From: Nitrospira sp.
Lineage (GTDB): Bacteria > Nitrospirota > Nitrospiria > Nitrospirales > Nitrospiraceae
NCBI GenBank assembly: GCA_024330965.1
Contig: JANDJL010000003.1
Location: forward strand, 31,579 to 95,578
Length of the DNA: 64,000 bases
Direction: 5' to 3'
Shown here: positions 36,049-45,697 of the stretch, piece by piece
Layout: each line of letters starts with the position of its first letter
Position numbering within the stretch: position 1 is the stretch's first letter
The notes under the pieces: generated by a model
What the model saw: the letters and a program-made list of their open reading frames with translations, nothing else
The model's database searches: none
What the model was told of the DNA's origin: nothing
Position numbers and translations under genes: made by a program

Positions 36049-37449
36049 TTAGCGGGCAAAGATCCGTTCCAAATCGTTCCAGAACGCAAAGATCATGACG
36101 CCGACCAACAGGACCAGCCCTACTTGTTGCGCGACCTCGCGCTGACGATCGCCCAGCGGCTTGCGGAGAATGCCCTCGATCAGAAAAAAGAGCAGGTGGC
36201 CTCCGTCCAGAATCGGGATCGGCAACAGGTTCAGCACACCGAGGTTGATGCTCAAAATGGCGATGAGGAAAACGACGCTGGAAGCGCCCTGCGACGCGGC
36301 TTCGCCAGAAATGTTGGCGATCGTCAGGGGGCCTCCGATGTTCTTGCTCGAAATGTCCCCCACGACCATTTTGTATAGGCCGACCGTCGTCAGCTCGGTC
36401 CAGCCCCATGTCGCATCCAAGCCGTGGTACAGGGCTTCGAACAGATTGTCGGACCGCATCAACGATCGGCCCGGGCCGGAGATGCCGATTTTGCCGATCT
36501 CAACGGTCTGGCCGCCGACGATGACTTTCTCAACCGATGGCGTAACTGTGAGCGCGACGCGCTGTCCATTGCGGAGCACCTCCACGCGCAGCGGTTGTTC
36601 CGGATGTTGTTTGACCAAAGCGGTCATCTGTGACCAGGTATAGATGGTTTGTCCTTCGATGGTTACGACCCGATCGCCTGGCTGGAAACCGGCCGCTGAG
36701 GCGGGAGATCCATGCATCACGGCTGTGACAAGGGGAGGGATTTCTTCAACGCCGATCGTATAGCCTGATTCCTCTCCGTCCGTTTCAGCCCCAGGAACCG
36801 GCACCGGTGTGACGATCAGGGTTTTCATCCGACCGTCTCGACTGATTTCCAGCGTGATGGATTCGCCGTTGCTTTTGGCGATGGCGTCCAGCAATTCGGT
36901 CTTGGTTGAAATGTCTTTTCCGTTGACCTTGACGACTCGATCGCCGACTTCCATGCCCGCCTTTGCGGCCGGCGACGTGGGAACGAGAGCCTCGATGTCT
37001 GCGCTGAGATCCCGAAACGTGGGGACGAACAACGGCGATCCCGTCGAAAGCCATCCGACGAAGATCAAATAGGCCAGGATGAAATTGAAGCCGGGGCCGG
37101 CTGCCACGATCAGGACTTTTCCTCCAAGGCTCTGATGGGAGAATGACCGGCGGCGGTCTTCGGCGGTGGTCGCTTCCGTTTCGTCTTCTCCGAACAATTT
37201 GACGTAGCCGCCCAGCGGAATGGCGGACAGCAGATATTCCGTCTCTCCGACTTGACGGCCGAATAATTTAGGGCCGAAGCCGAGCGAAAATTTGAGCACC
37301 CTCACACCGACCCACCGTGCCGCGAGGAAGTGGCCGAGCTCATGAAACGCCACCAGGATGCCGAGGACGACGAGAAACCACCACGCTTTTTGCAGGAGCA
37401 GCCAGAGTGTGTCGGGGGACCATGTTATGGCTGAGACCATCGTGAGCAT
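36049..37449 (-). CDS. rseP: Site-2 membrane metalloprotease RseP
   Basis: RseP cuts transmembrane segments of anti-sigma factors and remnant signal peptides. The 466-residue protein has the zinc motif AFHELGHFLAARW in helix one, two PDZ domains (about 120-200, AAKAGMEVGDRVVKVNG; about 225-300, ASAAGFQPGDRVVTIEG), and LNLLPIPILDGGHLLF in a late helix. Two PDZ domains match E. coli RseP. ATG 37449 or 37440 could be the start. It lies within the dxr-rseP-proS order, common in many bacteria. Confidence 0.95.
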   Translation of the reverse strand: MLTMVSAITWSPDTLWLLLQKAWWFLVVLGILVAFHELGHFLAARWVGVRVLKFSLGFGPKLFGRQVGETEYLLSAIPLGGYVKLFGEDETEATTAEDRRRSFSHQSLGGKVLIVAAGPGFNFILAYLIFVGWLSTGSPLFVPTFRDLSADIEALVPTSPAAKAGMEVGDRVVKVNGKDISTKTELLDAIAKSNGESITLEISRDGRMKTLIVTPVPVPGAETDGEESGYTIGVEEIPPLVTAVMHGSPASAAGFQPGDRVVTIEGQTIYTWSQMTALVKQHPEQPLRVEVLRNGQRVALTVTPSVEKVIVGGQTVEIGKIGISGPGRSLMRSDNLFEALYHGLDATWGWTELTTVGLYKMVVGDISSKNIGGPLTIANISGEAASQGASSVVFLIAILSINLGVLNLLPIPILDGGHLLFFLIEGILRKPLGDRQREVAQQVGLVLLVGVMIFAFWNDLERIFAR

Positions 37450-37525
37450 CCAGCGTTCAAGCCGTCGGGCGTACCGTGTTGGGGTTACTGTACCATCGAT
37501 TGAGGCGATTTCAAAATAGTCATCG

Positions 37526-38686
37526 TCAGCGCATCATGGCGTGGACCAGCGATCCGGCTTTTTCCCGAGCCCAGCGGTCCGCTTCCAAGGCGTCTTCAAG
37601 ATCGGCGAGATCCCGAGGGTGGTGAGCGTCCATCGTGTGTCGAATCACGTCGGGAATTTCGATAAAGCGGATGTCGCCGTTGAGAAACGCCTCGACGGCC
37701 ACTTCATTGGCAGCGTTCATAGCGGCCGGCATCGTCCCGCCGATCCGCAGCGACTCGTACCCAAGAGATAGGCAAGGGAATCGGTCGTGGTCCGGTTTAC
37801 AAAACGTCAATTTGCCGATTTCTGTCAAGTCCAGCGACGGCAGATCGAGCGGCATGCGTTCCGGGTATCGCATCGCGTAGGAGATGGGAGTCCGCATGTC
37901 CGGGAGCCCCAACTGAGCGATCATGGATCGGTCTTCATATTCGACCAAGGAATGGATGATGCTTTCCCGATGGATCAAGACGTCGATCCGGGATTCGGGG
38001 ATGTCGAACAGCCAGCGAGCTTCGATGACTTCGAGTCCTTTGTTCATCAACGTCGCCGAGTCAATCGTAATTTTCGAGCCCATTTTCCAGTTCGGATGTT
38101 GCAGCGCGCGCTCGGGCGTGACGTCCGATAACTGTTCCTTCGTCAGCGACCAAAGAGCGCCGCCGGAGGCCGTCAAGATGAGGCGACGGACGTCTTGGAG
38201 GCGATGCCCCTCAAGCGACTGGAAAATCGCGCTGTGCTCGCTGTCGACTGGAAAAATCCTGACGCCGTGCTTGCGGGCTTCGGCCTGCATCAATTTGCCG
38301 GCCATCACCATCGGCTCTTTGTTGGCCAGCGCAATGTGCTTGCCACTTCGAATGGCCGCCAAGGTGGGAACGAGACCGGCGGCGCCGACGATGGCCGAGA
38401 TCACCAGTTCGGCCTCCGGCAGAGCGGCGACCGTGGCGATTCCTTCTTCACCGGCCAGAATGTCGACGGGAAGATCCGTGCATCGCGCCCGAAGGAGAGC
38501 GGCGGACGTTTCCGAGGATACTGCCACGAATTGTGGTTTGAACGAGCGGATCTGCGCTTCTAATTTTTCGATGTTTCCGCCCGCCGTGAGTCCGACGACG
38601 CGAAAGTCTTCGGGGAATCGCCGCACAATGTCGAGCGTATTCGTCCCGATCGACCCGGTTGACCCCAGGATGATGATCGATTTCAT
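37526..38686 (-). CDS. dxr: 1-deoxy-D-xylulose 5-phosphate reductoisomerase
   Basis: Dxr (IspC) makes 2-C-methyl-D-erythritol 4-phosphate in the MEP isoprenoid pathway, which feeds UppS and the hopanoid genes in this window. The 386-residue protein has the NADPH motif GSTGSIGTNTLD, the conserved GKHIALANKEPMV loop, the metal-binding PVDSEHSAIFQ, and NAANEVAVEAFL. GAGGAG precedes ATG 38686; longer frames up to 38797 overlap cdsA. It is 13 bp after cdsA. Confidence 0.97.
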   Translation of the reverse strand: MKSIIILGSTGSIGTNTLDIVRRFPEDFRVVGLTAGGNIEKLEAQIRSFKPQFVAVSSETSAALLRARCTDLPVDILAGEEGIATVAALPEAELVISAIVGAAGLVPTLAAIRSGKHIALANKEPMVMAGKLMQAEARKHGVRIFPVDSEHSAIFQSLEGHRLQDVRRLILTASGGALWSLTKEQLSDVTPERALQHPNWKMGSKITIDSATLMNKGLEVIEARWLFDIPESRIDVLIHRESIIHSLVEYEDRSMIAQLGLPDMRTPISYAMRYPERMPLDLPSLDLTEIGKLTFCKPDHDRFPCLSLGYESLRIGGTMPAAMNAANEVAVEAFLNGDIRFIEIPDVIRHTMDAHHPRDLADLEDALEADRWAREKAGSLVHAMMR

Positions 38687-38699
38687 GTGCGCTCCTCTG

Positions 38700-39542
38700 T
38701 CATGGGCATGGGAACAGACCGCGAAAACAGGTGACATAGTAGTAGAAGGCGGGGGCGGTGAACAAGAGACTATCGAGCCGGTCCAACATGCCGCCATGAC
38801 CGGGCAGAATGTTCCCCGAGTCTTTCACTCCGGCGCGGCGTTTGATGAATGATTCCCAAAGATCGCCGGACAGGCCCGCGGCCGTCAGGAGCAGGCCGAG
38901 CGCCACGGCGTCGGACAGCGATAGTTCCGGTATGAACCACGCATGGGCCAGCAGGGCCGCGCTCTCAGCCACTGCTAGACCGCCGACCGCGCCCTCGACG
39001 GTCTTTTTCGGGCTGATCGACGGCGCGAGCGGATGTTTGCCAAAGAGCGTGCCGGCGTAATAGGCGCCGGTGTCGCCGGCCCAGGTGATCAAGGCGAGGA
39101 CAATCACAAGCCGATCGCCGTCGGGGAGCAAGCGCGTTGAGGCCACGGTGCTTAGGGTGAATCCCACGTACAGGACTCCGAAGGCCACGAGGGTTGTCTC
39201 TTTTAGCCGACGATGGAAAGATCCCGAAGACAACAACATCGTGATGGGAACGGCCATCGTCCCGATCAGCAGGAGGTCGGTCACAAGCAAGGACAATTGA
39301 TGCCTGGCCAAGACGAGAGCGGAGAGAGAGAGGCCGACGGCAATCAGCCAGTGGTTGGGAGGCGATGGAAGTAAGATGCGGTACAGCTCGATTAGGGCCA
39401 AGCCACCGCCCGTCATCAACAGCAGTGTCAAGGCCCAGGGGGGGAGGTACGAGATGATAACGTAAACGACCGGGATCAGTACGGCCGCGGTATAAAGACG
39501 CCGAGGGTCAAACCGTCGAGGGCCTATCGATGATGTGATCAC
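38700..39542 (-). CDS. cdsA: Phosphatidate cytidylyltransferase CdsA
   Basis: CdsA makes CDP-diacylglycerol, the branch point of phospholipid synthesis. The 280-residue membrane protein has about eight helices and the signature SGDLWESFIKRRAGVKDSG, with PGHGGMLDRLDSL after it. The start is GTG 39542, with only a weak ribosome site. uppS lies 52 bp upstream and dxr 13 bp downstream, the classical uppS-cdsA-dxr-rseP order. Confidence 0.95.
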   Translation of the reverse strand: MITSSIGPRRFDPRRLYTAAVLIPVVYVIISYLPPWALTLLLMTGGGLALIELYRILLPSPPNHWLIAVGLSLSALVLARHQLSLLVTDLLLIGTMAVPITMLLSSGSFHRRLKETTLVAFGVLYVGFTLSTVASTRLLPDGDRLVIVLALITWAGDTGAYYAGTLFGKHPLAPSISPKKTVEGAVGGLAVAESAALLAHAWFIPELSLSDAVALGLLLTAAGLSGDLWESFIKRRAGVKDSGNILPGHGGMLDRLDSLLFTAPAFYYYVTCFRGLFPCP

Positions 39543-39594
39543 AAGCGCGGACTCACGCGTATTCGTGAACGGTTGGGGGCGGCGTCCACTCGAA

Positions 39595-40380
39595 TTATGA
39601 GGAGATCGCGCTCAAGATTCGCCCGAAGCGGCGCTCCCGTTTTTGATATTCCAACAGCGCCAACAAAAACTCACGCCGGCGAAAATCCGGCCACAACGTC
39701 GGGGTGAAGCACAGCTCTGTATAGGCCAACTGCCAGAGCAGAAAGTTGCTGATCCGCGTTTCCCCGCTCGTCCGAATCAGAAGATCCGGATCGGGAAGCG
39801 GATGCGTGTACAAGTACTGTTGGAACAAGCTTTCATCGACCTGCTCAGCCTCAATGGCACCGGCCTGCGCATCGGCCAGCAACCCTCTTACGGCATCGAC
39901 GATTTCCGAACGACCTCCGTAACTCAAGGCCACCGTCAGAGTCATTTTATCCAGATGGGCAGTTTCTTGTTCGGTTCTGCGGACCCAATGCTGAGCCGAC
40001 GGTGGGAGGAGTTCGATGCGCCCGATGGCCCGAAATCGAACGTGCTGCTCGATCAGGCCCGTTCGTTCCGTCGAGAGATAATGTTCGAGAAGACCCATGA
40101 GCGCGTTGATTTCCTGGCTGGGTCTGTTCCAATTTTCTTGGGAAAATGCGTAGATCGTCAGGGCTTGGATGCCGAGCTCCAAGCAGAGCGAAATCATTTC
40201 TCTGACGGAGTTGATGCCTTCGCGATGTCCTTCGATGCGGGGAAGGCCGCGCAGTTCAGCCCACCGTCCGTTGCCGTCCATGATGACGGCAACGTGCTTG
40301 GGCAGCAGTTCGGGATCCAACTTGGCGGCCAACTCGCTCTCTGAGAGCTGATCAAGGCTGACTACAGGCTGGTGTCTCAT
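39595..40380 (-). CDS. uppS: Undecaprenyl diphosphate synthase
   Basis: UppS extends farnesyl diphosphate to the C55 carrier lipid for cell-wall and polysaccharide synthesis. The 261-residue protein has the catalytic Asp in MDGNGRWAELRGLPR, EGHREGINSV, TIYAFSQENWNRP, and RTSGETRISNFLLWQ with FTPTLWPDF at the end. It is the first gene of its transcription unit and is preceded by a good promoter at 40460-40488. Confidence 0.97.
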   Translation of the reverse strand: MRHQPVVSLDQLSESELAAKLDPELLPKHVAVIMDGNGRWAELRGLPRIEGHREGINSVREMISLCLELGIQALTIYAFSQENWNRPSQEINALMGLLEHYLSTERTGLIEQHVRFRAIGRIELLPPSAQHWVRRTEQETAHLDKMTLTVALSYGGRSEIVDAVRGLLADAQAGAIEAEQVDESLFQQYLYTHPLPDPDLLIRTSGETRISNFLLWQLAYTELCFTPTLWPDFRRREFLLALLEYQKRERRFGRILSAISS

Positions 40381-40459
40381 GAAACCTTACCGGCGCTCCT
40401 CCAGATGAATTGTGGTTTATGGTGTCTCGGCTACAACTCTGCGTCAGGAGGGTAACCGA

Positions 40460-40488
40460 AGTCTACTGGCGAGGGGGCGGAATGTCAA
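40460..40488 (-). promoter_or_regulatory. Promoter of the uppS-cdsA-dxr-rseP-proS unit
   Basis: On the minus strand, TTGACA (plus coordinates 40483-40488) and TAGACT (40460-40465) are separated by 17 bp. The leader to the uppS ATG would be about 75 bases. Confidence 0.65.
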
Positions 40489-40542
40489 ACAATAACTCAA
40501 GATCTAGGTGATAGTCCTACAAACAAACCGCCATCCGTCGCG

Positions 40543-40572
40543 TTGCGACCATGGAAACGAATACGTTATACT
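40543..40572 (+). promoter_or_regulatory. Promoter of tldD
   Basis: TTGCGA (40543-40548) and TATACT (40567-40572) are separated by 18 bp, giving a leader of about 80 bases before the ATG at 40657. It diverges from the uppS promoter, the -35 boxes being about 55 bp apart. Confidence 0.55.
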
Positions 40573-40656
40573 CCGCGCGTCCATTTCGCGCAGATCGACA
40601 CGCGCGACGCTTCTCAACGCACAGGTAAAGGGCGACTCGGGGAAGGCAGTCCATTG

Positions 40657-42087
40657 ATGACGGAGCCGATTCAATTAGCGATGTTCGGCGTGACGGAGAC
40701 GGATACCAGGCACGTGCTGGATCGACTCAGTGCGCGAGGCATCGACTATGCCGATCTCTACTTTGAGTCGAGGGTCGCGGAGTCGGTTTCGATGGAGGAA
40801 GGCATCGTCAAACGTGCCGCGAAGAGCATCTCGCAGGGAGTCGGCGTCAGGGCCACCGCGGGTGAAAAAACGGGGTTTGCGTACTCCGACGATTTGACGA
40901 AGAAAGACTTGGAGCTCGCGGCGGATACCGCCAGGTACATCGCCGATTCTCCCAAGGGAACTCGGATGGTGCCGGTCCCCATCCATAAACGGCCAGCGCA
41001 TGATTTGTATCCGGTCGAACGGGCGAAGGTCGAGGTGGCGACGCCTGAACGGGTCGCCCTGTTGAATGAGATCGACGCGGAGGCCAGGCGATACGATCCT
41101 CGTATTAAGAACGTCATGGCCTCGTTTAACACGGAATACAAGGTTGTGGTGGTGGCGACGTCGGAGGGTACCCTGGTCGCCGATGTTCAGCCGTTGTCGC
41201 GTCTGCAAATCAGTTGTATCGCCGAGGAGGACGGCAATCGTCAGATCGGGAGTTTCGGCGGCGGTGGGCGTGTGGGATTTGAGTTTTATCGGGATCAGAA
41301 CCGTCATCTGCAATACGCGCGGGAAGCCGCGCGCGAAGCGATCGTCAATCTCTCCGCCGTTGAGGCGCCGGCTGGCGTGATGCCCGTCGTCTTGGCCGGG
41401 GGGTGGCCCGGCATTCTATTGCATGAGGCGATCGGCCACGGTCTCGAAGCGGATTTCAACCGCAAGAAGACGTCAGCGTTTTCCAACTTGATCGGAAAAC
41501 GAGTGGCTTCAGAAGTCTGCACCATCGTGGACGACGGCACCCTGCCGTTTCGGCGGGGATCGTTGAACATGGATGACGAGGGAACGCCGACCGGCCGTAC
41601 GATCCTGATCGAAAAAGGAATTCTCCGTGGCTATATGACCGACAAGCTCAACGCTCGGTTAATGGGGATTTCCTTGACGGGTAACGGGCGACGAGAAAGT
41701 TATCAGAGTGTGGTGCTGCCCCGTATGACGAACACCTTTATGCTGGCGGGCGAATCCGATCCGCAGGATATCATCCGGTCCGTGAAAAGAGGACTGTATG
41801 CCGTGTCGTTCGGCGGGGGGCAGGTGGATATCACGAACGGCAAGTTTGTGTTCTCAGCCAGCGAAGCGTATTTGATCGAAGATGGAAGGGTGACTCGGCC
41901 GGTCAAGGGGGCGACCTTGATTGGAAATGGCCCTGATATTCTCAAAAAAGTGTCGATGGTCGGGCATGACTTGAAATTGGACAACGGCATCGGCACCTGT
42001 GGAAAAGACGGCCAGTCGGTGCCGGTCGGCGTCGGCCTGCCGACCATCAAGGTCGACGAAATCACAGTCGGCGGCACCCAACAGTAA
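40657..42087 (+). CDS. tldD: TldD metalloprotease subunit
   Basis: TldD forms a heterodimer with TldE that degrades unfolded peptides and can process RiPP precursors (for example microcin B17) or the CcdA antitoxin. The 476-residue protein has the zinc motif LLHEAIGHGLEADFNRK, the active signature of TldD, with GGWPGILLHEAIG and the DDEGTPTGRT text. ATG 40657 has GGAAGG upstream; the longer frame from 40543 starts within the promoter. The partner gene tldE follows at 112 bp with a hairpin between. Confidence 0.95.
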   Translation: MTEPIQLAMFGVTETDTRHVLDRLSARGIDYADLYFESRVAESVSMEEGIVKRAAKSISQGVGVRATAGEKTGFAYSDDLTKKDLELAADTARYIADSPKGTRMVPVPIHKRPAHDLYPVERAKVEVATPERVALLNEIDAEARRYDPRIKNVMASFNTEYKVVVVATSEGTLVADVQPLSRLQISCIAEEDGNRQIGSFGGGGRVGFEFYRDQNRHLQYAREAAREAIVNLSAVEAPAGVMPVVLAGGWPGILLHEAIGHGLEADFNRKKTSAFSNLIGKRVASEVCTIVDDGTLPFRRGSLNMDDEGTPTGRTILIEKGILRGYMTDKLNARLMGISLTGNGRRESYQSVVLPRMTNTFMLAGESDPQDIIRSVKRGLYAVSFGGGQVDITNGKFVFSASEAYLIEDGRVTRPVKGATLIGNGPDILKKVSMVGHDLKLDNGIGTCGKDGQSVPVGVGLPTIKVDEITVGGTQQ

Positions 42088-42115
42088 AAGAAACGAAGGT
42101 GCGTCGATCATGAAT

Positions 42116-42151
42116 CGTTGCTGCCCCATGAGCGATTTATGGGCAGCAACG
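42116..42151 (+). other. Intercistronic stem-loop between tldD and tldE
   Basis: An 11-bp perfect stem (42116-42126 with 42141-42151) plus possible CAT/ATG pairs closing the loop. No T-run follows, so it is not a typical terminator. It may protect the mRNA 3' end of tldD or tune the ratio of the two subunits; this is inference. Confidence 0.55.
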
Positions 42152-42199
42152 AGCCCTCTGAACCTCACGGTGAGCGACGCCTAAAGACGAAAGCGAAAG

Positions 42200-43594
42200 A
42201 TGGAATTGCGTCCTGAATTGCAATCGGGCCGGTCGGCGACCGAAAGCGACGGTGGCTATGCCCAGCTCGCGGCGGATATCCTCAGTCGCGCGAAGGCCTG
42301 TGGAGCCACGGAGGCCGACGTCGTTGTGGCCGATGGCCAGACGTTGTCGGTGCAGGTGCGGGTCGGTGTCGTTGACCGACTGACCAAGGCCAGGGAAAAG
42401 CGGTTGGGGTTGCGGGTGTTCGTCGGCAAGCGATCGGCGACGAGTTCGACCTGTGATTTTTCAAGAGAATCGCTCGAACGGCTGGTCGCTGAAACCTGCA
42501 CACTTGCGAAAACGGTCGTCGAAGATCCGATGTCCGGTTTGCCGGAAGCGAACCAGATGGCAAAAGACCAGCCGGATCTTGAGCTCTACGACGGTACGGT
42601 TCTGAGTACGGAGAATCAGATTGAGTGGGCCAAGCGGGGCGAGGCGGCTGCCTTCGCCGCCGACGAGCGTGTGACAAACTCGGAAGGGGCGGAGTTTGAA
42701 TCGTCATCCGGTCGAGTGGTGTTGGCGAACAGCCATGGATTTATCGGATCGTACAACGGTTCCAGCTTTTCATTATCCGTGGCGCCGATCGCCAGTGATG
42801 CGCGGACAAGTTCCATGCAGCGCGGCGTCTGGTATGACGTCCAACGGAAGTTTGCGCGGCTGGCTTCCGCTGAGTCGATTGGGCGGGAAGCGGCCAGGCG
42901 GGCGGTTCGGCGATTGGGCGCGAGGCGGGTCGCGACCAAGCGCGTGCCGGTCGTGTTCGACCAAGAAACGGCCGGCAGTCTGTTGGCGAATCTTTGTAGC
43001 GCCGTCTCCGGCTACGGTTTGTACAAGCGGGCGTCGTTTCTCTTGGATCAACTTGGCCGGACGATCGCATCCGATCTAATCACGGTGTACGACGACGGCC
43101 GTATGGTCGGCGGCCTCGGGTCCCGCCCCTTCGACGGAGAGGGAGTGGCGACCAGAAAAAACACAATCGTCGAGCGGGGTGTGCTGACCAGTTATCTGTT
43201 GGACACCTATTCGGGAAAGAAGATGGGGATGTCTTCAACCGGTAATGCTGCTCGGAGTGTTGGCGAAAGCCCCTCGGTCGGGCCGACCAATTTTTATCTC
43301 GTGCCGGACACCAAGACGCCGGAGCAGATTATCAGTTCGGTGAAAGAGGGGCTCTATCTCACTGAGCTGATTGGTTTCGGCATCAATATGGTGACGGGGG
43401 ACTATTCGCGAGGCGCCAGCGGGTTTTGGATTGAGAACGGGGAGTTGGCTTTCCCGGTCGAAGAAATCACCATCGCCGGCAATCTGAAACAGATGCTCAA
43501 GGACATTGAGATGGTCGGCAACGATCTCGTCTTTCGCGGACGAGTCGCCAGTCCGACAATCAAGATTGCCGAGATGATGGTGGCCGGCAATTAA
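42200..43594 (+). CDS. tldE: TldE/PmbA metalloprotease partner subunit
   Basis: TldE (PmbA) lacks the zinc motif but shapes the active tunnel with TldD. The 464-residue protein shows the family fold: GLRVFVGKRSATSSTCDFS, VVFDQETAGSLLANL in place of HExxxH, PFDGEGVATRKNTIVERGVL, and GINMVTGDYSRGASGFWIENGE with EITIAGNLKQML. The absence of a zinc site is normal for this subunit. RiPP processing by the pair is conceivable because a HEXXH protein is encoded elsewhere in the window, but nothing ties them. Confidence 0.95.
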   Translation: MELRPELQSGRSATESDGGYAQLAADILSRAKACGATEADVVVADGQTLSVQVRVGVVDRLTKAREKRLGLRVFVGKRSATSSTCDFSRESLERLVAETCTLAKTVVEDPMSGLPEANQMAKDQPDLELYDGTVLSTENQIEWAKRGEAAAFAADERVTNSEGAEFESSSGRVVLANSHGFIGSYNGSSFSLSVAPIASDARTSSMQRGVWYDVQRKFARLASAESIGREAARRAVRRLGARRVATKRVPVVFDQETAGSLLANLCSAVSGYGLYKRASFLLDQLGRTIASDLITVYDDGRMVGGLGSRPFDGEGVATRKNTIVERGVLTSYLLDTYSGKKMGMSSTGNAARSVGESPSVGPTNFYLVPDTKTPEQIISSVKEGLYLTELIGFGINMVTGDYSRGASGFWIENGELAFPVEEITIAGNLKQMLKDIEMVGNDLVFRGRVASPTIKIAEMMVAGN

Positions 43595-43702
43595 ACTCAA
43601 GCCGGAAGTCTCCTCGTAGAAGATCGGTTGCCCATACGTCTCAACTATCGTGTTTCCATGAGAGACCAAGCGCCTGCTACCTATGGGCGAGGGAGGTGAA
43701 CA

Positions 43703-44407
43703 ATGGCTGAATCGATGAGAGAAACCATGGTTCAGTATCCGAGCGACAATGTGACCATGAAGGCCTTCGTCGCCGCGCCGGTCGTCAAGGAAAGGCGGCC
43801 GGCCATCATCGTGATTCAGGAGTGGTGGGGACTCACTGACCACATCAAGGACATTGCCAGACGATATGCGGCGGAAGGATATGTGGCGATCGCGCCGGAT
43901 CTGTACTCGCGGTTGGGCCATGCGCTGACGACTGATCCCGGAGAAGCCGGCAAGCTGATGAACAGGTTGAAGCAAGAGGATGGACTCAAAGACTTGAACG
44001 CCACGGTGGCATATCTCAAGTCCGTCCCCGAAGTCGATAGTGCGCGAATCGGTGTGACCGGCTTTTGCATGGGAGGGTCCTATGCGCTCATGCTGCCTTG
44101 CGTCAATCCGGACATCAAAGCAGCGGTGCCGTTTTACGGGCAAGTTCCGAATCCGGATGCCCCGCTCAAAAATCTATCGGCGCCGGTGTTGTATTTCTAC
44201 GGCGAAGACGACGGTTGGATCACCAAGGCGGATGTGCAACGGTTGGCGGCGGCTTTGAAGAAGTACAACAAGCCGGGCGAGATCAAGACCTATCCCGGAG
44301 CGCCGCACGCCTTTTTCCGAGATAACGATCCCTCGGTGTATCGGCCGGAAGCGGCGAAAGACGCCTGGGCCAGGACGAAGGCGTTTTTTAAGCAACATCT
44401 CGGCTGA
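43703..44407 (+). CDS. Dienelactone hydrolase family protein
   Basis: A 234-residue alpha/beta hydrolase of the dienelactone hydrolase family. The nucleophile is Cys in GFCMGGSYAL, with Asp in YFYGEDDGWI and His in PGAPHAFF completing the triad; the GLTDHIKDIARRYAAEGYVA helix is typical. A GGGAGGTGA site is right before the ATG. No aromatic-degradation gene is nearby, so the natural substrate is unknown. The family hydrolyses cyclic esters such as dienelactone. Confidence 0.9.
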   Translation: MAESMRETMVQYPSDNVTMKAFVAAPVVKERRPAIIVIQEWWGLTDHIKDIARRYAAEGYVAIAPDLYSRLGHALTTDPGEAGKLMNRLKQEDGLKDLNATVAYLKSVPEVDSARIGVTGFCMGGSYALMLPCVNPDIKAAVPFYGQVPNPDAPLKNLSAPVLYFYGEDDGWITKADVQRLAAALKKYNKPGEIKTYPGAPHAFFRDNDPSVYRPEAAKDAWARTKAFFKQHLG

Positions 44408-44557
44408 CGTCATGTTTTCCGGTTTTGTCCGGGAGCGGTCATTTTCCCCCGACATGTTTTTACAGGCATGCGACCGTCCGGGACCGTACAGCCGTCGTGG
44501 TCCAAGACCATGTTCGCCGACTTGGTGGATTGTCCGAGGTATCGAGAGGGTAAACCG

Positions 44558-45001
44558 ATGCCGTTGGATGCTGATCTGGGGAAAAAAGTTCTGCAGTTGA
44601 TCACGTCACGATATGACGATCGACGTTGGAGGAAGCGGATTGAAAAAACGCTTGCCCTCCCGCCGTCCGGCATGGCCGATCCCATTCAGCGTCATATTTT
44701 CCTGTACTTGAAACTTGGGCTGAAAGCATACAAATCCCGCCGGGCTGATCCCGATTCCTGGATCCTTGCCGGCTCCGCGACCAAAGAAGTGATCGATCGG
44801 GCGAAATTTCAGCCTCATCTCGTCGGTTCCTCGATCAAGAAGGACGACGTGGCATTTCTGGGAACGGACCCTGGCGAAGAAGTCACCGAAGCCTGGTGGG
44901 ATGACATGCTCGTCCAGTGGTTCGATGTGCCGGAGGAAACCAAGCCGGCAGATGAACCAGCAGCCGATTCGGGGGAAGGGATCGCTTCGGCGACGACATA
45001 G
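44558..45001 (+). CDS. Conserved-looking protein of unknown function
   Basis: A 147-residue soluble protein; the name of its family is not known to me. The N-terminal half is basic (LITSRYDDRRWRKRIEKTLA), the middle has FLYLKLGLKAYKSRR, and the tail is acidic with two Trp in EAWWDDMLVQWFDVPEE. No signal peptide, helix or metal motif. AGAGGG precedes ATG 44558; the frame extends upstream to 44468 without features. It converges with the uracil-DNA glycosylase gene. Confidence 0.6.
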   Translation: MPLDADLGKKVLQLITSRYDDRRWRKRIEKTLALPPSGMADPIQRHIFLYLKLGLKAYKSRRADPDSWILAGSATKEVIDRAKFQPHLVGSSIKKDDVAFLGTDPGEEVTEAWWDDMLVQWFDVPEETKPADEPAADSGEGIASATT

Positions 45002-45035
45002 AGGCGGCCGGGGGCGATGGGCTTATAGAGACGGT

Positions 45036-45689
45036 TCACCCAAACAGATCCATTTGCGCCGGTTTGGGTGATTCGATCTGAAGGGTGGGCGTGGTTGCGG
45101 GAGCGCCGGGTGTTTGATTCATCGCGTTGGTGTGGGTGTCGAGGAATTCCTTCAGTTTTTTGAAATCCTCCTTGAGCGGCGCCAACAGGTTGCCTTGGTG
45201 CAGAGCCGCGGCCGGATGCAAGAGAGGAAACAACACGAAGTCTTTCAGGTAAAAGGCTTGCCCCTTGACTTTGGTGATGCCGACCTTCCGTCCCAACAAG
45301 GTTTGAGTGGCCCAGTTGCCGAGCGAACAGACCAGTTGCGGACGAATCAGGTGAATTTGCCGGAGTAGAAACGGTTTGCACGTGTCTACTTCGTCCGGCT
45401 CCGGGTCTCGGTTATTCGGCGGGCGGCATTTGATGACGTTCGTGATGTAAATCTGATCGCGAGACAATCCGGCCGACGCGAGCAAATCATTCAACAGTTT
45501 TCCCGCTGCGCCGACAAACGGCTCGCCCTGCTGATCTTCATGAAAGCCTGGAGCTTCGCCCACAAACATAATGCTGGCCTGCGGGTTGCCCACGCCAAAG
45601 ACGACTTGCGTGCGGCCCAACTTGGCCAGTTTGCACCGCTGGCAGTCGACGAGGGACTGTGCCAGCTCCTGAAGCGGGGTGGTCATCAT
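45036..45689 (-). CDS. Uracil-DNA glycosylase, family 4 (Fe-S)
   Basis: Family 4 UDGs remove uracil from DNA and are common in thermophiles and many other bacteria. The 217-residue protein begins LQELAQSLVDCQRCKLAKL with the CxxC of a 4Fe-4S cluster; the other two cysteines are in DTCKPFLL and LVCSLGNWA. GEAPGFHEDQQGEPFVG and the late LLHPAAALHQ hold the active-site residues of the superfamily. ATG 45689 or 45686 fits the family N terminus; the frame extends to 45743. Function in base excision repair is by homology. Confidence 0.92.
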   Translation of the reverse strand: MMTTPLQELAQSLVDCQRCKLAKLGRTQVVFGVGNPQASIMFVGEAPGFHEDQQGEPFVGAAGKLLNDLLASAGLSRDQIYITNVIKCRPPNNRDPEPDEVDTCKPFLLRQIHLIRPQLVCSLGNWATQTLLGRKVGITKVKGQAFYLKDFVLFPLLHPAAALHQGNLLAPLKEDFKKLKEFLDTHTNAMNQTPGAPATTPTLQIESPKPAQMDLFG

Positions 45690-45697
45690 GGACAGGT

